Below are positions 24,809 to 36,206 of a stretch of 64,000 nucleotides of DNA, one piece after another. The first letter of the stretch is position 1; every line of letters begins with the position of its first letter. The stretch is taken from NCBI GenBank assembly GCA_900239685.1, contig OENT01000031.1, positions 124,001 through 188,000 on the forward strand, written 5' to 3'. Source of the stretch: Rotaria macrura. Its lineage: Eukaryota > Rotifera > Eurotatoria > Philodinida > Philodinidae. The position numbers and the translations under genes were made by a program. The notes under the pieces are model-generated. The model saw only the letters and a program-made list of their open reading frames with translations, searched no databases and was not told the DNA's origin.

Positions 24809-26067
24809 ATGGCATCTAAACCAGTAGATACGAAGGCGAAACTTCGTCATTTGATGAAACAAGAAAAACAAAAGAGAATCGATTCACCACTTGCGAAGTA
24901 AATTTGCAGATAAATAAAGCAATTAACAATTGAAATCTATCATAAAAATCATTTTTAGATACACAAATACAGGTCAGCTATGTTGTGCGTTATGTAATCA
25001 ACAGATAACTAGTGAAACGTTTTGGAAAGCACATGTTAATGGACGAGAACATAAACAAGTGTGTTTTATTTTCTGGATACAAATGTGTCTTACATAATTC
25101 TATATTCTTTTCAACGTACAGAAAGTTCTTGAGCTAAAATCAAATATAAAACAATCCAATGAAGACGCTATCTTCGCTAAACCATTTCCTCCGCCTTCGA
25201 TTTCAACTCAACAACGTGGTGTCAAACGTTCTCATGATGTAGGTATGTCGATCAAATGAAAAGATAAATATCACTTATCAAACACAAACATCCTTAATGC
25301 AGTATTTTTCTTCTAATTAGCTACATCGAGTGATCATGTGATTGTTGGTAAACCGACAATTAGTGTTGTCTCGTCTGCAGCAGCTCAACATTCAGCTTTA
25401 CCTGCTGGTATTATAAGAAAAATATCACCAATATTGTTTGAAGAAATTCAAACATCTCTCCTTGATTTTTTAGATTTTTTCGATTCTGATTCATCGAAAT
25501 CACAAATAACTACAGCAGCAGCAACAACAACAACAACAACACATAATGCGACATCAGCCGAAGAATCATCTGCTTTACCTGAAGGTTTTTTTGATGATCC
25601 ACAATTAGATGCACGTATGAGAAAAGTTGAATATGTTGATAAAATGGAAGTTGAATGGGATTCATTCATGCGTGAAATGAAACAAGAAGCAAATGTAGAT
25701 GAAAAGTTAACATTTCAAACATCAGTCAATAATTTTCATATTTAGGTATCAGAAAAACTAGAAGCTACCGATGATATTCAACGTGATGTTGAGCGTGAAA
25801 TTATTGAAACAGAAGAATTGATGTATGTTGACATGTTCTTAATTCATCAATAATCTAATCATATGTTTTTCTTGTTTATTTTGTAGTACACGATGGCAAA
25901 AAATCGAAGACATGCATGATATAAAAGATAATCGTTTCAAAATAATTAAACAAGGAATTAAGAATTCAAAGAAAAAAGAGAAAAAAGATAGTGAAGATGA
26001 AAACGATGACGAAGATTTAGAAAAAGAATTACAGGACATGTATAATTGGCGACAGAAACGTTCTTGA
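24809..26067 (+). CDS. ZNF830: ZNF830 (CCDC16) zinc finger protein
   Basis: Exons 24809-24897, 24959-25058, 25122-25242, 25321-25694, 25746-25822 and 25887-26067 give 313 residues; human ZNF830 has about 372. It starts MASKPVDTKAKLRHLMKQEK like the human protein. A single C2H2 finger follows with C39, C42, H55 and H61 (LCCALCNQQI...FWKAHVNGREH). The middle has Ala/Thr runs and the conserved ALPEGFFDDP segment. The C-terminal third is charged and coiled-coil-like (EWDSFMREMKQEAN to EELITRWQKIEDM) and ends in a lysine/acidic-rich tail. ZNF830 associates with spliceosomes and works in DNA double-strand-break end resection in vertebrates. The 51-nt intron at 25695-25745 is multiple-of-three, but its final TAG would end translation if retained. 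A poly(A) signal is at 26185-26190. Confidence 0.92.
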
Positions 26068-27546
26068 ACTTTTTTTTTTGTTGTTGTTTTTCGTATCGAT
26101 GTATATATTTAAAAAAAATTCAAGACTAGTTTTTTTGTTTTGATAACGATACTCTGTTTATTATTACTTTGGTTAAAAAAATTAAATAAAAAATTTATTT
26201 CGTATTCAACATAATTCAGTTAATGATTAAACTAAGAGAAAATGGCAAATTTTATAATCATTGTATTAATTACATTACTTAAATATGTATCAATAAATCA
26301 ATGTTGAAGGGTCCAATGAAAGAATTTTATATTAATGATAATAGGAAAAAAACATCTGCGAATTCTTGATGGATAGAAGGCTAGAAATAAAAGATTAATA
26401 TTCATTTGAGACATTGACAGACATTGCACATAGAAATAGATGGATTGTAAAGTATTTTTTACCAGTAACTGATAGATTTTCTATATCGATAATTTATTTT
26501 TCTGTCTTCATATTAGTCTTTAGTGTGACACACAAGCATTGATTTGGACGATGTGTCAAAAAAATGTTTCATCTAGTTTATCTTGTTGCTAGTTCTAATC
26601 TCAATTTTTTTGACTGTCGTTCACAATCAGATATTCATTTTTGTTAAAATTGAATCGATATCGTTCATTATCGATCCCCATTATAGTCAAGTCTCATGAA
26701 GCCAAATCAATCTACACACAATAAATAAAATAAATAAGAGAAATAATCATTATCAAGAAATTCTTCATTATTTATCCTAAAGAATATTGTTTTTGTACTA
26801 GAACTATTTCATGATTTACATTAAAAATAAAACTGCTTCTCTTTTCAATAGCACTCGTTTTCTTTGGGAGACCAGAATTCATCTATTTCAATCACAGGAA
26901 AACAATATGTTCGTCTCTCATTTAATTCATTTATCGAACTACTTGATGAACAATCTATTACGGATTCAATGTTTTATATCATTAGACCAATCATAAATGT
27001 CAAATTTTCTTTTACATATATAATATTAAATCACATGTTGATGAATAATACTAATACTCATATTCAACGATGAAATAGAAAGTCATTTGATTCCGTCTAA
27101 ATCTGAACATTGATTCTCAAAAATAAATCATGACTAACCTAGAAATCATTACATTCATCGATCGAATTGATATTTATTTTTTTGTTGGATACAAATTTAA
27201 TGCCAATAGCTGTCATTTAATCGTGCAAACCTAACTAAAAAAAGGTCTTAATTGAGTTTCGTAAACAATCATCATCTGTCTGCTTTAATGTTATGCACGA
27301 GACTCAACAATAAAAAATTGATAATATTAAAATAAATTGCTGCATATTTTTCATCGATGACAATCGACAGGCATATACCGAGTATAATAGCTTTTTTTCT
27401 TTTTCTCATTTTACAATTACATTTCTTCGTTCGACATCAACTTCTTATTATATGTATTTTGCATAGATTTATTAATCGAAAAAGCCAGACATATACGATT
27501 CATTTAAATAATTAGATTCGTACATAAACAAAACAATACGAAAACA
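26068..27546 (+). other. intergenic region ZNF830 to CFAP97-like gene
   Basis: It contains the ZNF830 3' UTR with AATAAA at 26185-26190, then AT-rich sequence. No gene, RNA or clear repeat seen. Confidence 0.6.
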
Positions 27547-28215
27547 ATGCCTTTCGTGATAAAAGATGTTCTTCAACATAAACGTAATGATCGACAAACA
27601 CGTGAAATACATGAAAGAGAATATTTAAAATATTTATCAAATCTTCGTCAGCAGCAGCAACAACAACTAGGTGCAAACTATATTAATCCATATTATTTAT
27701 CAGCAGATCATCTTCGTGAAATCGAACGATCACATTTACGAAGTATGTTTAGTAAAAAAACTCAATACGAACGTTTACAATGTGAAAATAATATTTTATA
27801 TGAACGTTTATTGAAAGCAAATAAACGAACAATGATTGATGATAAAAATAGATCATATGAAGAAAATTTAAATATATTTTTATCTAAACGTTCTCAACAA
27901 CGGTATAATGAATATAAAAATATTCATAATGATAATCAAATATTATTGAAACGTATTAATAACGTACGTGGATCTCTTTTAAGTAAACAAGAGTGTGAGA
28001 ATGATTGGAAAAAACATGTTGATTTTATCAAGAGAACATGTCAATATCCAGAAAATGTTGATAAATTTGTAACGAAAATGACTAACGATGAAGAAAAACA
28101 AGCATGCATTTATTCATTAAAGAGAACGAAACAATGGAATGATCGACATTCTATAATTGAACCATCGAAACCCTTAACAATTATGCCATTAACTATTTTA
28201 CTTGATGAGTCGTGA
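27547..28215 (+). CDS. CFAP97-domain (hemingway-like) ciliary protein, single exon
   Basis: An uninterrupted frame of 222 codons. Most of the length from about residue 60 to 175 follows the CFAP97D layout. First comes YERLQCENNILYERLLKANK, then a YEENLNIF segment, then YNEYKNIHNDNQILLKRI with the conserved N/I-L-KR pattern. Last is NDWKKHVDFIKRTCQYP, like the DWxxxxxYIxxxxxYP end of CFAP97-domain proteins. Drosophila hemingway and CFAP97D1 are needed for sperm flagella and ciliary axonemes; a similar role is inferred. A Gln run lies at residues 36-41. The lack of introns is unusual beside its neighbours and could mean retroposition. No acceptor-like sequence stands directly before its ATG. 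An unrelated coiled-coil protein is the alternative. Confidence 0.7.
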   Translation: MPFVIKDVLQHKRNDRQTREIHEREYLKYLSNLRQQQQQQLGANYINPYYLSADHLREIERSHLRSMFSKKTQYERLQCENNILYERLLKANKRTMIDDKNRSYEENLNIFLSKRSQQRYNEYKNIHNDNQILLKRINNVRGSLLSKQECENDWKKHVDFIKRTCQYPENVDKFVTKMTNDEEKQACIYSLKRTKQWNDRHSIIEPSKPLTIMPLTILLDES

Positions 28216-28394
28216 TAAATAGATTACGTATTATTGTATGAATCGATGTTGTTTATTATTTGTTGTCCGAACATATTTTTATATACATATCTACACATCA
28301 CACTATATGAAAAGGTTTAATTATTGACTATAGAAGATTCCTAAATATTAAATTGATGTAAATTCAACACCACTGACAAGATATCAGCAGAAAA

Positions 28395-28625
28395 TAAATC
28401 AACCAGAGGTCCAAATAGGTCACGTTTTGAAGATCTATCAACTTTTTCAAACAAGTACAATAGTGATACAGGACAGAAAAATCAGAGATACAGACGGAGC
28501 ACTAGGCCTGTCGACCTACCTGAATCTGACCAGTCTGTCATAGATACAGACTAGGATTTTCAGAGCAGTGTAGTGGACATACCCATATAGGCCTAGCGGC
28601 CTGTTTGAACCTCTGAAATCAACTA
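28395..28625. repeat. compositionally odd segment with imperfect inverted ends
   Basis: GC content is visibly higher than in the flanks. ATCAACCAGAGGTCCAAATAGG near 28400 is imperfectly complementary to CCTGTTTGAACCTCTGAAATCA near 28600. Internal AGATACAGAC is repeated directly, and AGGCCT-containing words occur in both halves. It may be a short non-autonomous element; the arms are short and imperfect. Confidence 0.35.
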
Positions 28626-29455
28626 CATTCGAATTTTGAATCAGACTTAGTATTTTTTTTTGAAAAGATTCAATCCTATCAGTGCGCGGAACAAACAATT
28701 ATCAAAAAAATTGATCTGAAATTTCTATAAAGTAGTGATTTGAATAAAAAAAGATTTTTACGAGAAAAATGAACTCAGAAATCGCACTGTTTCGTCAATC
28801 TTATAGCTGTTTTTTTGTATCTATAAATTTAAGAGCGTAGCTAATATGTCTTTTCATTTTAGTGTTGCATATTTAGTATTTTTAAGTAATTACTATTGTT
28901 TGAAGGACAACAAAAGATACTGATTTTAGTCAGCGTGTGCTACCTTTTGTAGAAGATGAAGATTCAAGATGATCTCTTTCATTGTGCTCAAAAAATTCTT
29001 AAACAAAAATATGATGAAATTGATGAGTTCGGGACAGTTTAAGATATTAAAGAAAAATGTTTAATGACAGATTTAAGAATAAGTAGTTCATAAAATAAAA
29101 CAAAACTGATCTTTAATAATTCTATATCAAAACCTTAATCATGTCATGTCGTACAAATCTATCATATCTTCATAATGCTAATGTATTTAACACACAATAC
29201 GTACGAAGCAATGAATCTAATTTACAAGACGCAAAAAAAAACAATTGACATTTCCGATGAATATGCCAAGTACGATCTTCAAGAGAAAAATCGAGGTATG
29301 AAAACAGAATCTTCTATCTTTCTACTCGCTTTAACAAACCTTTTGACAAAAGATCAAGAATCATGTATATTGATTAAGTTTTGCTCTAATAAATAAAACA
29401 ATTCTCTATTGCATTGTCAGAAAATTAACGAAAACAGTAGCAAAGAAATACGTTC

Positions 29456-30553
29456 GAGAGACCGAAACGAATAGAAAAATCTCAATTCGATTCGACCTAC
29501 TATTTCGAAATCTCGATTCGATTCGAATCATACGAAACAGAAAATCACATCATTGCTACTAGAATGGGTGCACAGCCATGATAAACTAGCTTCATCTGTC
29601 TCGAAGGACCGTATCTTTTCTTTTGCTTTCAAGTGTATTTTCCCAAGAATAATCATAATATAAAAATAGATTCCACAAGAAAAAGTAATTTCATAACAAA
29701 AACGAGACTGAGCATGGGTATATCTAAAGATTCTATAATGAAGAGAAAGAACTATCTTGTTTATTTTCAAGACTGGATTTCTATTCCACTTGTACTTGGA
29801 TTTCGTTCAATTTTCTGAGAATGCTGAGATCTTCCTGTTATTGCAAAGGTTTTAGTATTAATACCAGGGACTTTTTATCTATGGGTTACTTTTTGACATG
29901 ATTTGCAACTAGAACTGAGATCTTTTAGGGGTTTTCAGCTTGCTTTGAATTTTGTAGGATCCTAATTATTTTCTCTAAAGTTTTCGAAAATACTTGTCAC
30001 TGTGGGAGTTGTTGTCTTTAATTTGGGTTCGACAGAATTACTCTGAACTATTTAGTATACATATGGCATTTCAAAAGTAATAAAGTCTCACCGTTCACCC
30101 ATTGATTCTATCAGTAAGAAAGTGCAAGCGCACGTATAGGCAGCTGAACAATATTAAATCTATTCAGAAAAAAGATTGCAATGAAAATAAAGACGAAATA
30201 TAGTGGAAATAGAAATATCAATCACTATTACTTTCGATTGAGCTAATAAAGAGATTGTTTTTCACCACCGAGAGGTCAAAATTCGAACATTTTTGCATGA
30301 ATATTTGACTAACAACGATGAACTGCCACCCGGTGGTAGTATTGCTGTAAGGTGTTGTAACGACACGACACATGAGGCGAAAAATATTTGAAAATGACAC
30401 TGAGTGCTGCGATTCAGAAGTGGAGCCGAATAGACACTTCGGATTCGATTCGATTCGTCCTACTTTTTCAAAATCTCAATTCTATTGTAATTCTGGTTGA
30501 ATCGAATCGAATCGAATCGAATCATTGGACAATTCGATTCGTTTTCGGTCTCT
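29456..30553. mobile_element. candidate 1.1-kb terminal-inverted-repeat element with ATTCG-rich ends
   Basis: Left end GAGAGACCGAAACGAAT (from 29456) is inverted at the right end as ATTCGTTTTCGGTCTCT (ending 30553). Just inside each end is a directly repeated block, ATTCGATTCGACCTACTATTTCGAAATCTC near 29486 and its relative near 30450. The flanks carry similar octamers, ATACGTTC on the left and ATATGTTC on the right, which could be a decayed target duplication. No transposase frame is seen. Confidence 0.5.
30505..30531. repeat. (ATCGA)n pentanucleotide run
   Basis: About five tandem units of AATCG, inside the candidate TIR element near its right end. Confidence 0.85.
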
Positions 30554-30775
30554 GATATGTTCCCGTAGAGTAGATTTTTGTTTCGTCGAAAAATTTGATG
30601 CACTCATTTTTTCATCATACTCGTTTCGCCGAAAATGAAAAAACGGCTGTTCTCATTTCATCGAAAAATCAACATGTAATGAAAAGAGCATAATCAAAGA
30701 GATCAGCTCGATATCTATGATCGACTTGAACTATTTTCTTAAAAAAAATACTAATTGATATCCTTATCATCACGT

Positions 30776-30930
30776 CATTTAGCAACTGGTATATTATCTC
30801 CACGAAAAAAAGTTATTTGTAAATTGAAATGCACGATTACATAATTTAGAAGAAAGTTACAAACAACGAAGATTAACATCAGATGAATATCTTGAAAAAG
30901 TCATGCGATTAATCGAAATAAAAAAGTATT
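30776..30930 (+). pseudogene. decayed coding relic, unknown family (plus copy)
   Basis: One frame gives HLATGILSPRKKVI and then meets a stop. A shifted frame continues with LHNLEESYKQRRL then TSDEYLEKVMRLIEIKK before degenerating. The codon-like third-position pattern and amphipathic helical content look like former coding sequence. I do not recognise the family. Confidence 0.35.
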
Positions 30931-31316
30931 GCTGTTTTTCTTTTCGATTCTCATATTTACTCTTAATAATATCTTATTTATTTATCCAAATCTGCTCTAT
31001 AATAATAACTTTTTAACAAATGTATCTACAAGTAAATAGGTGCTATTGCAGATTGATTTGACGAAGAAATCTTATCCCGAGATATAATCTACTCTTCATT
31101 AATTAGTTCGAATTTATCTTTTCGACGAAACGAGAACTAACCGTTCCATAGTTTGGCCGTAAAATGTCAAAAAAAAATATCGTCATGAAAAATGATCGCT
31201 TGATAATTTAGAGAAATGTGAAATAGTATATCACATGTTTTATTTTATGAGTTCGTGGTAACATTCTAATAGTGATCAAATATATATAATAAAAAAAATA
31301 AATAAATGTGCCATTT

Positions 31317-31600
31317 TTTTCTTTTAGCAGTTGTAAATGACAAACCATCTAAGTAATCCATAGCATTGATAGCACCATCATAATATCGTTCGACAAGATT
31401 ATCTATACGACGGTGAATAGCAATTGTTTTAGGTTGTTTTGATCTAGCCCCTACCTAAACCTCCAGTAAACCGAACACGCATATGATCAAAATGATTTTT
31501 ATTTTCTTTGCAGAATTTTTATGAATGCCTAATTCATAGATCTAATATCTAGAGTTTCCCTGCGTTACATCAGTCGAAGACGAAACAGCTTCAGCCATGA
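31317..31600 (-). pseudogene. decayed coding relic, unknown family (minus copy)
   Basis: On the minus strand an ATG at 31598 opens MAEAVSSSTDVTQ. Further on, a frame reads HFDHMRVRFTGGLG and hits a stop. A one-base shift continues GARSKQPKTIAIHRRIDNLV and ERYYDGAINAMDYLDGL. The pattern NL-x-E-x-Y followed by YL resembles the plus-strand relic at 30776-30930, so the two may be inverted copies of one family. Confidence 0.35.
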
Positions 31601-33788
31601 TCATTCAATTTTACTTATTACAGTAGTTCTTCGCTCAACTCTTCTATTGATTTTATATCACGTATTATGGATCATCATTAATACTGTTTGAAATTCTAGA
31701 CTAGTAGAATCAGAAGAAAAGCAATAATGAACTACGTCTGATTAGAATCACCATTTACTGGAGATATCCTTTCTGTCGATATTTTTCCTTCGCAATTCTT
31801 GTTTTCGACATATTTCAGCACACCGTCTCATCACGTGTAGAATAACAGAAATTTTCTGAATAGGAATAATTGTACTTTTTTTGATTTTTCAACTCCAAAG
31901 AGATCGCACTAATTGTCGTTTCTTTTTTTTTGGATTACACATATTCTATATGATATTGACCTTTTGATAATCGTGACATGAAACTGAGCGTAAGAATATT
32001 GATACATGAACTCATATCAAAATTTTAATTCGAATCTAATTGTATGACATAATAGTTCATAACTATGTAATTTGTGGGTGATATTTAAGTTCAATTCGAC
32101 ATAAATTAATTCAATGAAAAGAACTAAAATTCAAAAATGATTTTGTTTTTTAAATTTCTCGGCAATATCTATTTATTTCACAACACAGTGTACAGATGTA
32201 ATATTTGTCCAATCTATTCATTCTTCTTTGCGTAGTTATCTGGATTTATGAAGTATTTTCTCCGAGAACAATGGCGGCCGCGACTGATCGTTGAGAATAC
32301 TATTCAAATTCAATTGTAATGCATACACTTGTATTTATGAAGCTTATCAATCCGACCGACACGATCACATTTTTCTCTCCATTTTCATTCTACTCTATGG
32401 ATAATAAAGTGCATGATTGCATCTATTTATCTCTCGTTAAATTTTATACTGTTCTCGGGCAAAACACAGAATTTCCTTATTTTTATTCATCTACGAACTT
32501 AGATTAGTCAATAGTAAAATAGAATCTTGATTCGCTACCGATAAAATTCATCAACTGATTCGTCTTAAGGAAGCAATATAAATTACTGAGAACATACATT
32601 TAAAACGATTTTTTTAATCGATTTCGCGTTTAACCTTGAATAATCATACGAGGCAAATAAACTTTATTGTTATTATTGATATTGAATTCATGCATAAAGA
32701 AAAGAAGGAAGCTTTTTAAAAACATTCCCTTCAACAGTCGTCAATACTAGTGTTTTGGATTTCGGACCATGAATTACTTGTTGAGACATCAATTTGCATA
32801 CTTATGAAATGGTTTGCAATCTTTACCCGTTGCACACCTGTGTTATATCATGAAGTTGTGCCTTCTCTCTATGTCTCTCTCTATAAGTGAGGAAATAAAC
32901 TTCAATAAACTAATGTTGAAAGTTTTCATTCAAGTGATTTCTTTCAATGTTCTTTTATGGGGGAGAAAAAAATCTTTTTAGTGCAATCCCTGCAGAATCT
33001 AAGTGTAAAAATACAATTTAGTTAATGTTGTTGAACAGAAGCAGATGATTACATTTTATGACTCTTGAGAGACATTTCTTCATCATCGTTTTGCTTATGT
33101 TCGTGAGAAGTGCAAAAAGAAACAAGTTTTTATATTTTGAACGACAAAATATTACTTAGTGACAGAAATATAATAGTGACGGAATGAATCATGATTTTCT
33201 AGTTCAATGTAATTATCGTTGAATAAACATTCATCAACATTTGTGATTTAATACAATCAATTTTAAGCATGAAAAACAGGTAACAATTTAAGCACAGACA
33301 ATGGATCGTAAAAAACCTTGATAATAAATCTATGCAAGGAAATGTGTCAGAGAAAAAGGTGATTTATCCTCGATGAACATATTATCTACAATTATAGTTA
33401 GTTAAAGATAACACGACGAGTTCCATCTATTAACAATTATAACAATATCGAATTCTCTGTTTCATTAATTTACTTTACAATGTTACGAACGTGTCTGAGG
33501 ATAAAGAAAAAAAGTTCAGATATCTTTTCTTTTACTTCAACATTGATTGTACATCATCTTTAAGGTAGTATCTTGACGAGAAAAACATCTGAATTTCTTG
33601 TACGGAATATGTATGAGTGACAATATTATGAAATAGATCTTTAAAATAATAGTTTTTTTGTTAAACAATTTAATGTTCCACAATATAAAATAAAGAAAGA
33701 CTAAACACATCCATATAAAATATTCAAAAATAAAGTTAAAATTTTTAATTCATTGAAATTTCTTTCTTTTGTTTTTTAATGATGTCTA

Positions 33789-36146
33789 TTAATTTATCAC
33801 TTTAATTGGTGGGCGACTAATTGAATTACGTCGTGGAGCACTCGATCCGTTTACTGCTGATTGTTTCCCGTTAGTTGGTTGTTTACCATTTGTTGCAGAA
33901 TTTTTTGTCATAGATATTCGTCGAGGTCTACCAGTAAATGTTGAATCATTAAGCCCATCTGAATGTGTATTCGAATGTGTTGGTGCTCCTGTTGTTGTTG
34001 TTGCCGTTGTTGTTGTTGGCGGTATAGCTGACTTACGATAGTTGGCACAATGATGAACATTATATAGATCAATAATTTTATCCACATCCAGCTGCCAAAT
34101 ATGTTGTTGTTTTTGTAATTGATGACGTTTTAAACGTTTATTGTCATTGAATTTTACAGTTGAATGTTGATCAAGAATTTTTGGTTGATGTTGTTCGGGA
34201 GCAAAAAGTTCTTCGGGTCGAAAACCAAATAATTCTTCCGGTTTATTAAAACGACATTTTGCATCTGTAACTTCACGAATCGAACATGATGAATCATTTG
34301 ATCTTGTATTCGACTGATGTACTATGGCCGATATTGGACGACCAGAATAGATTATTTGAGAGTATGTTGATGCTTCTGATCCAATCGTTGAATGATGTTG
34401 TTTAGGAAGAGTTGAAAAGGAATCGATTTGATCAGTTAAAAATGACTTCTTGTTATGTGTTGCTGATGAGCTATGCATTGCTTTTTCTTTCGTTGAACTT
34501 AAACGAGCCATGGAAGAATTAGCATAGGCTTGAGTACGTGGAATTGATGATGTCGATTGTTGAAATTTATGTTTCATTTTTACTAGATTATTTTCTGAAT
34601 GATTTAATGTTGAATAAGACGTTTGTCGGTATATAGTCGGTATAGTCAATTTCGATCTGGCATCGTCCTGATCATTTTTCGATGAATTTAATTTCGTTTG
34701 ATTTATATCATCGATTGATAGTTGTGTTTTGCTTGTTGTTCGTTGTATAAATGATGAGCCATGATCATTTAAATTTTGTTTATGAGCGCATTGTTGTTGC
34801 CTCAACAATTGTAATCGGGGACTTGTTCTACCAGAATGATTAATATGCCCATTTGCATCGGGTACTTTCTGACATTCTTTAGATAACTTTGATGTCTGTG
34901 TTTCGTTAACAACAGCTTCTGTACTACAGTAATGTGTACCATTACTACTTAACGTTGATTTCGTTCGATCAAGTTTGTTGACAGTTGTTGTCGATGTTTG
35001 CTGCACTTCATGTTTATGATGTTTTACATGTTGACGATGATGATGATTTTGTTTAGCTTGTTTGCAAAGACCAGCTAAACGTGTTGAATAACTATTGTCG
35101 CCATCGTTAAAAATTATTTTAAGTAAACCGAAGGAAAGTGATGAGGGACGTGTTTCCGATCGTTTGTCTGATATTTGTTGTTGTTGATAAGGAATGTTTT
35201 TCTTTTTCGATTTCAAAGTATTCATTCGATTATAATCGGTGGCTGAAGGACTTTCATAAATAGATAAAGGGCGTGGAACAACATAGAATTCATCCCAATC
35301 ACGATGAGTTATTTGATTAGCGCATTCGATATGTCCGTATTTAAGTGCAAGCGCAGCTGCTGAACATCCTTAATAATGTACAAGCAGTGTTTATAATTGT
35401 TTTATAAACAGAAAGAAAGAAAAAGTGAATCGAGCACATAAATTAAATTTACCTTCTCGATTTACATATTGATCGAGACGAATACCAAGTTTATCGGCTG
35501 TTCGAATAATTAACTCAGAAATTCCAGAATTACCTTGAATTAAAGACAATCAACTGCATAAGAAAGGAAGGTTTTTCTTTTGAAAGATTACCAGTAATGG
35601 CAGCATAATGTAAACAAGTATTTCCTTCGCAATCCTTTGCGTCAATATTAAAATCCAAACAAGATAAATATAATTGGACAAGATGTATACGTTGTAGAGC
35701 ACAAGCATGATGCATTCTAATGAAAACAAAAGAAAAACAAAACACAAAAAATGTACATATATATATATATATATGAGATGCGTAATAAAAAATTTTCTTT
35801 TATTAATTTACGCGTTTCTTCTTGCATGATCTTCCAGTGCAATTTTAGCACCTTTTTCTAATAAATTTTGAGCGAGTGATAAACTCCATCGATCATTTTC
35901 AACATATGAACATAGAACTAATGGTGTTCGAAGCTGACTATCGCGTTCATTAGGATCGTAATGCAGTTGCAATAGATATCGAATACAACGAAAATATCCG
36001 TGTTGAATTGCAAATGGAACATTAAAATATTTTGGTATTGAAGAAGGATTCGGTTGATGATTGTGACTAACACTACTATCATAGATTGTCATTGGTGCTA
36101 GTGGTGATGCTGGTGGTAATAATCGAGATGAAATGAGCATTGACAT
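33789..36146 (-). CDS. ankyrin-repeat protein with long low-complexity tail
   Basis: Exons 36146-35812, 35716-35592, 35533-35453 and 35368-33789 join in frame to 706 residues. The first 220 or so carry about four to five ankyrin repeats: FAIQHGYFRCIRYLLQLHYD, then RTPLVLCSYV..., then NAMHHACALQRIHLVQLYL, then GNTCLHYAAITGNSGISELI, then CSAAALALKYGHIECANQI. The large last exon encodes a roughly 480-residue tail rich in Ser, Thr, Gln, His and Asn, with basic patches and no recognised domain. I started at the ATG at 36146 because the upstream frame runs through an (AT)n microsatellite giving a meaningless Ile-Tyr run. A cytosolic scaffold role is only a guess. I cannot assign it to a named ANKRD family. 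Confidence 0.82.
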
Positions 36147-36165
36147 GTTATGGTAATCGTAAAAT

Positions 36166-36206
<41 letters not shown>

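Larger units (their letters stand above)
28216..33788. other. 5.6-kb region without intact gene; repeats and relics
   Basis: This holds a fold-back-like segment (28395-28625), a candidate TIR element (29456-30553) and two decayed coding relics (30776-30930 plus, 31317-31600 minus). The remainder, especially 31.6-33.7 kb, is AT-rich sequence in which I see nothing definite. Confidence 0.6.
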
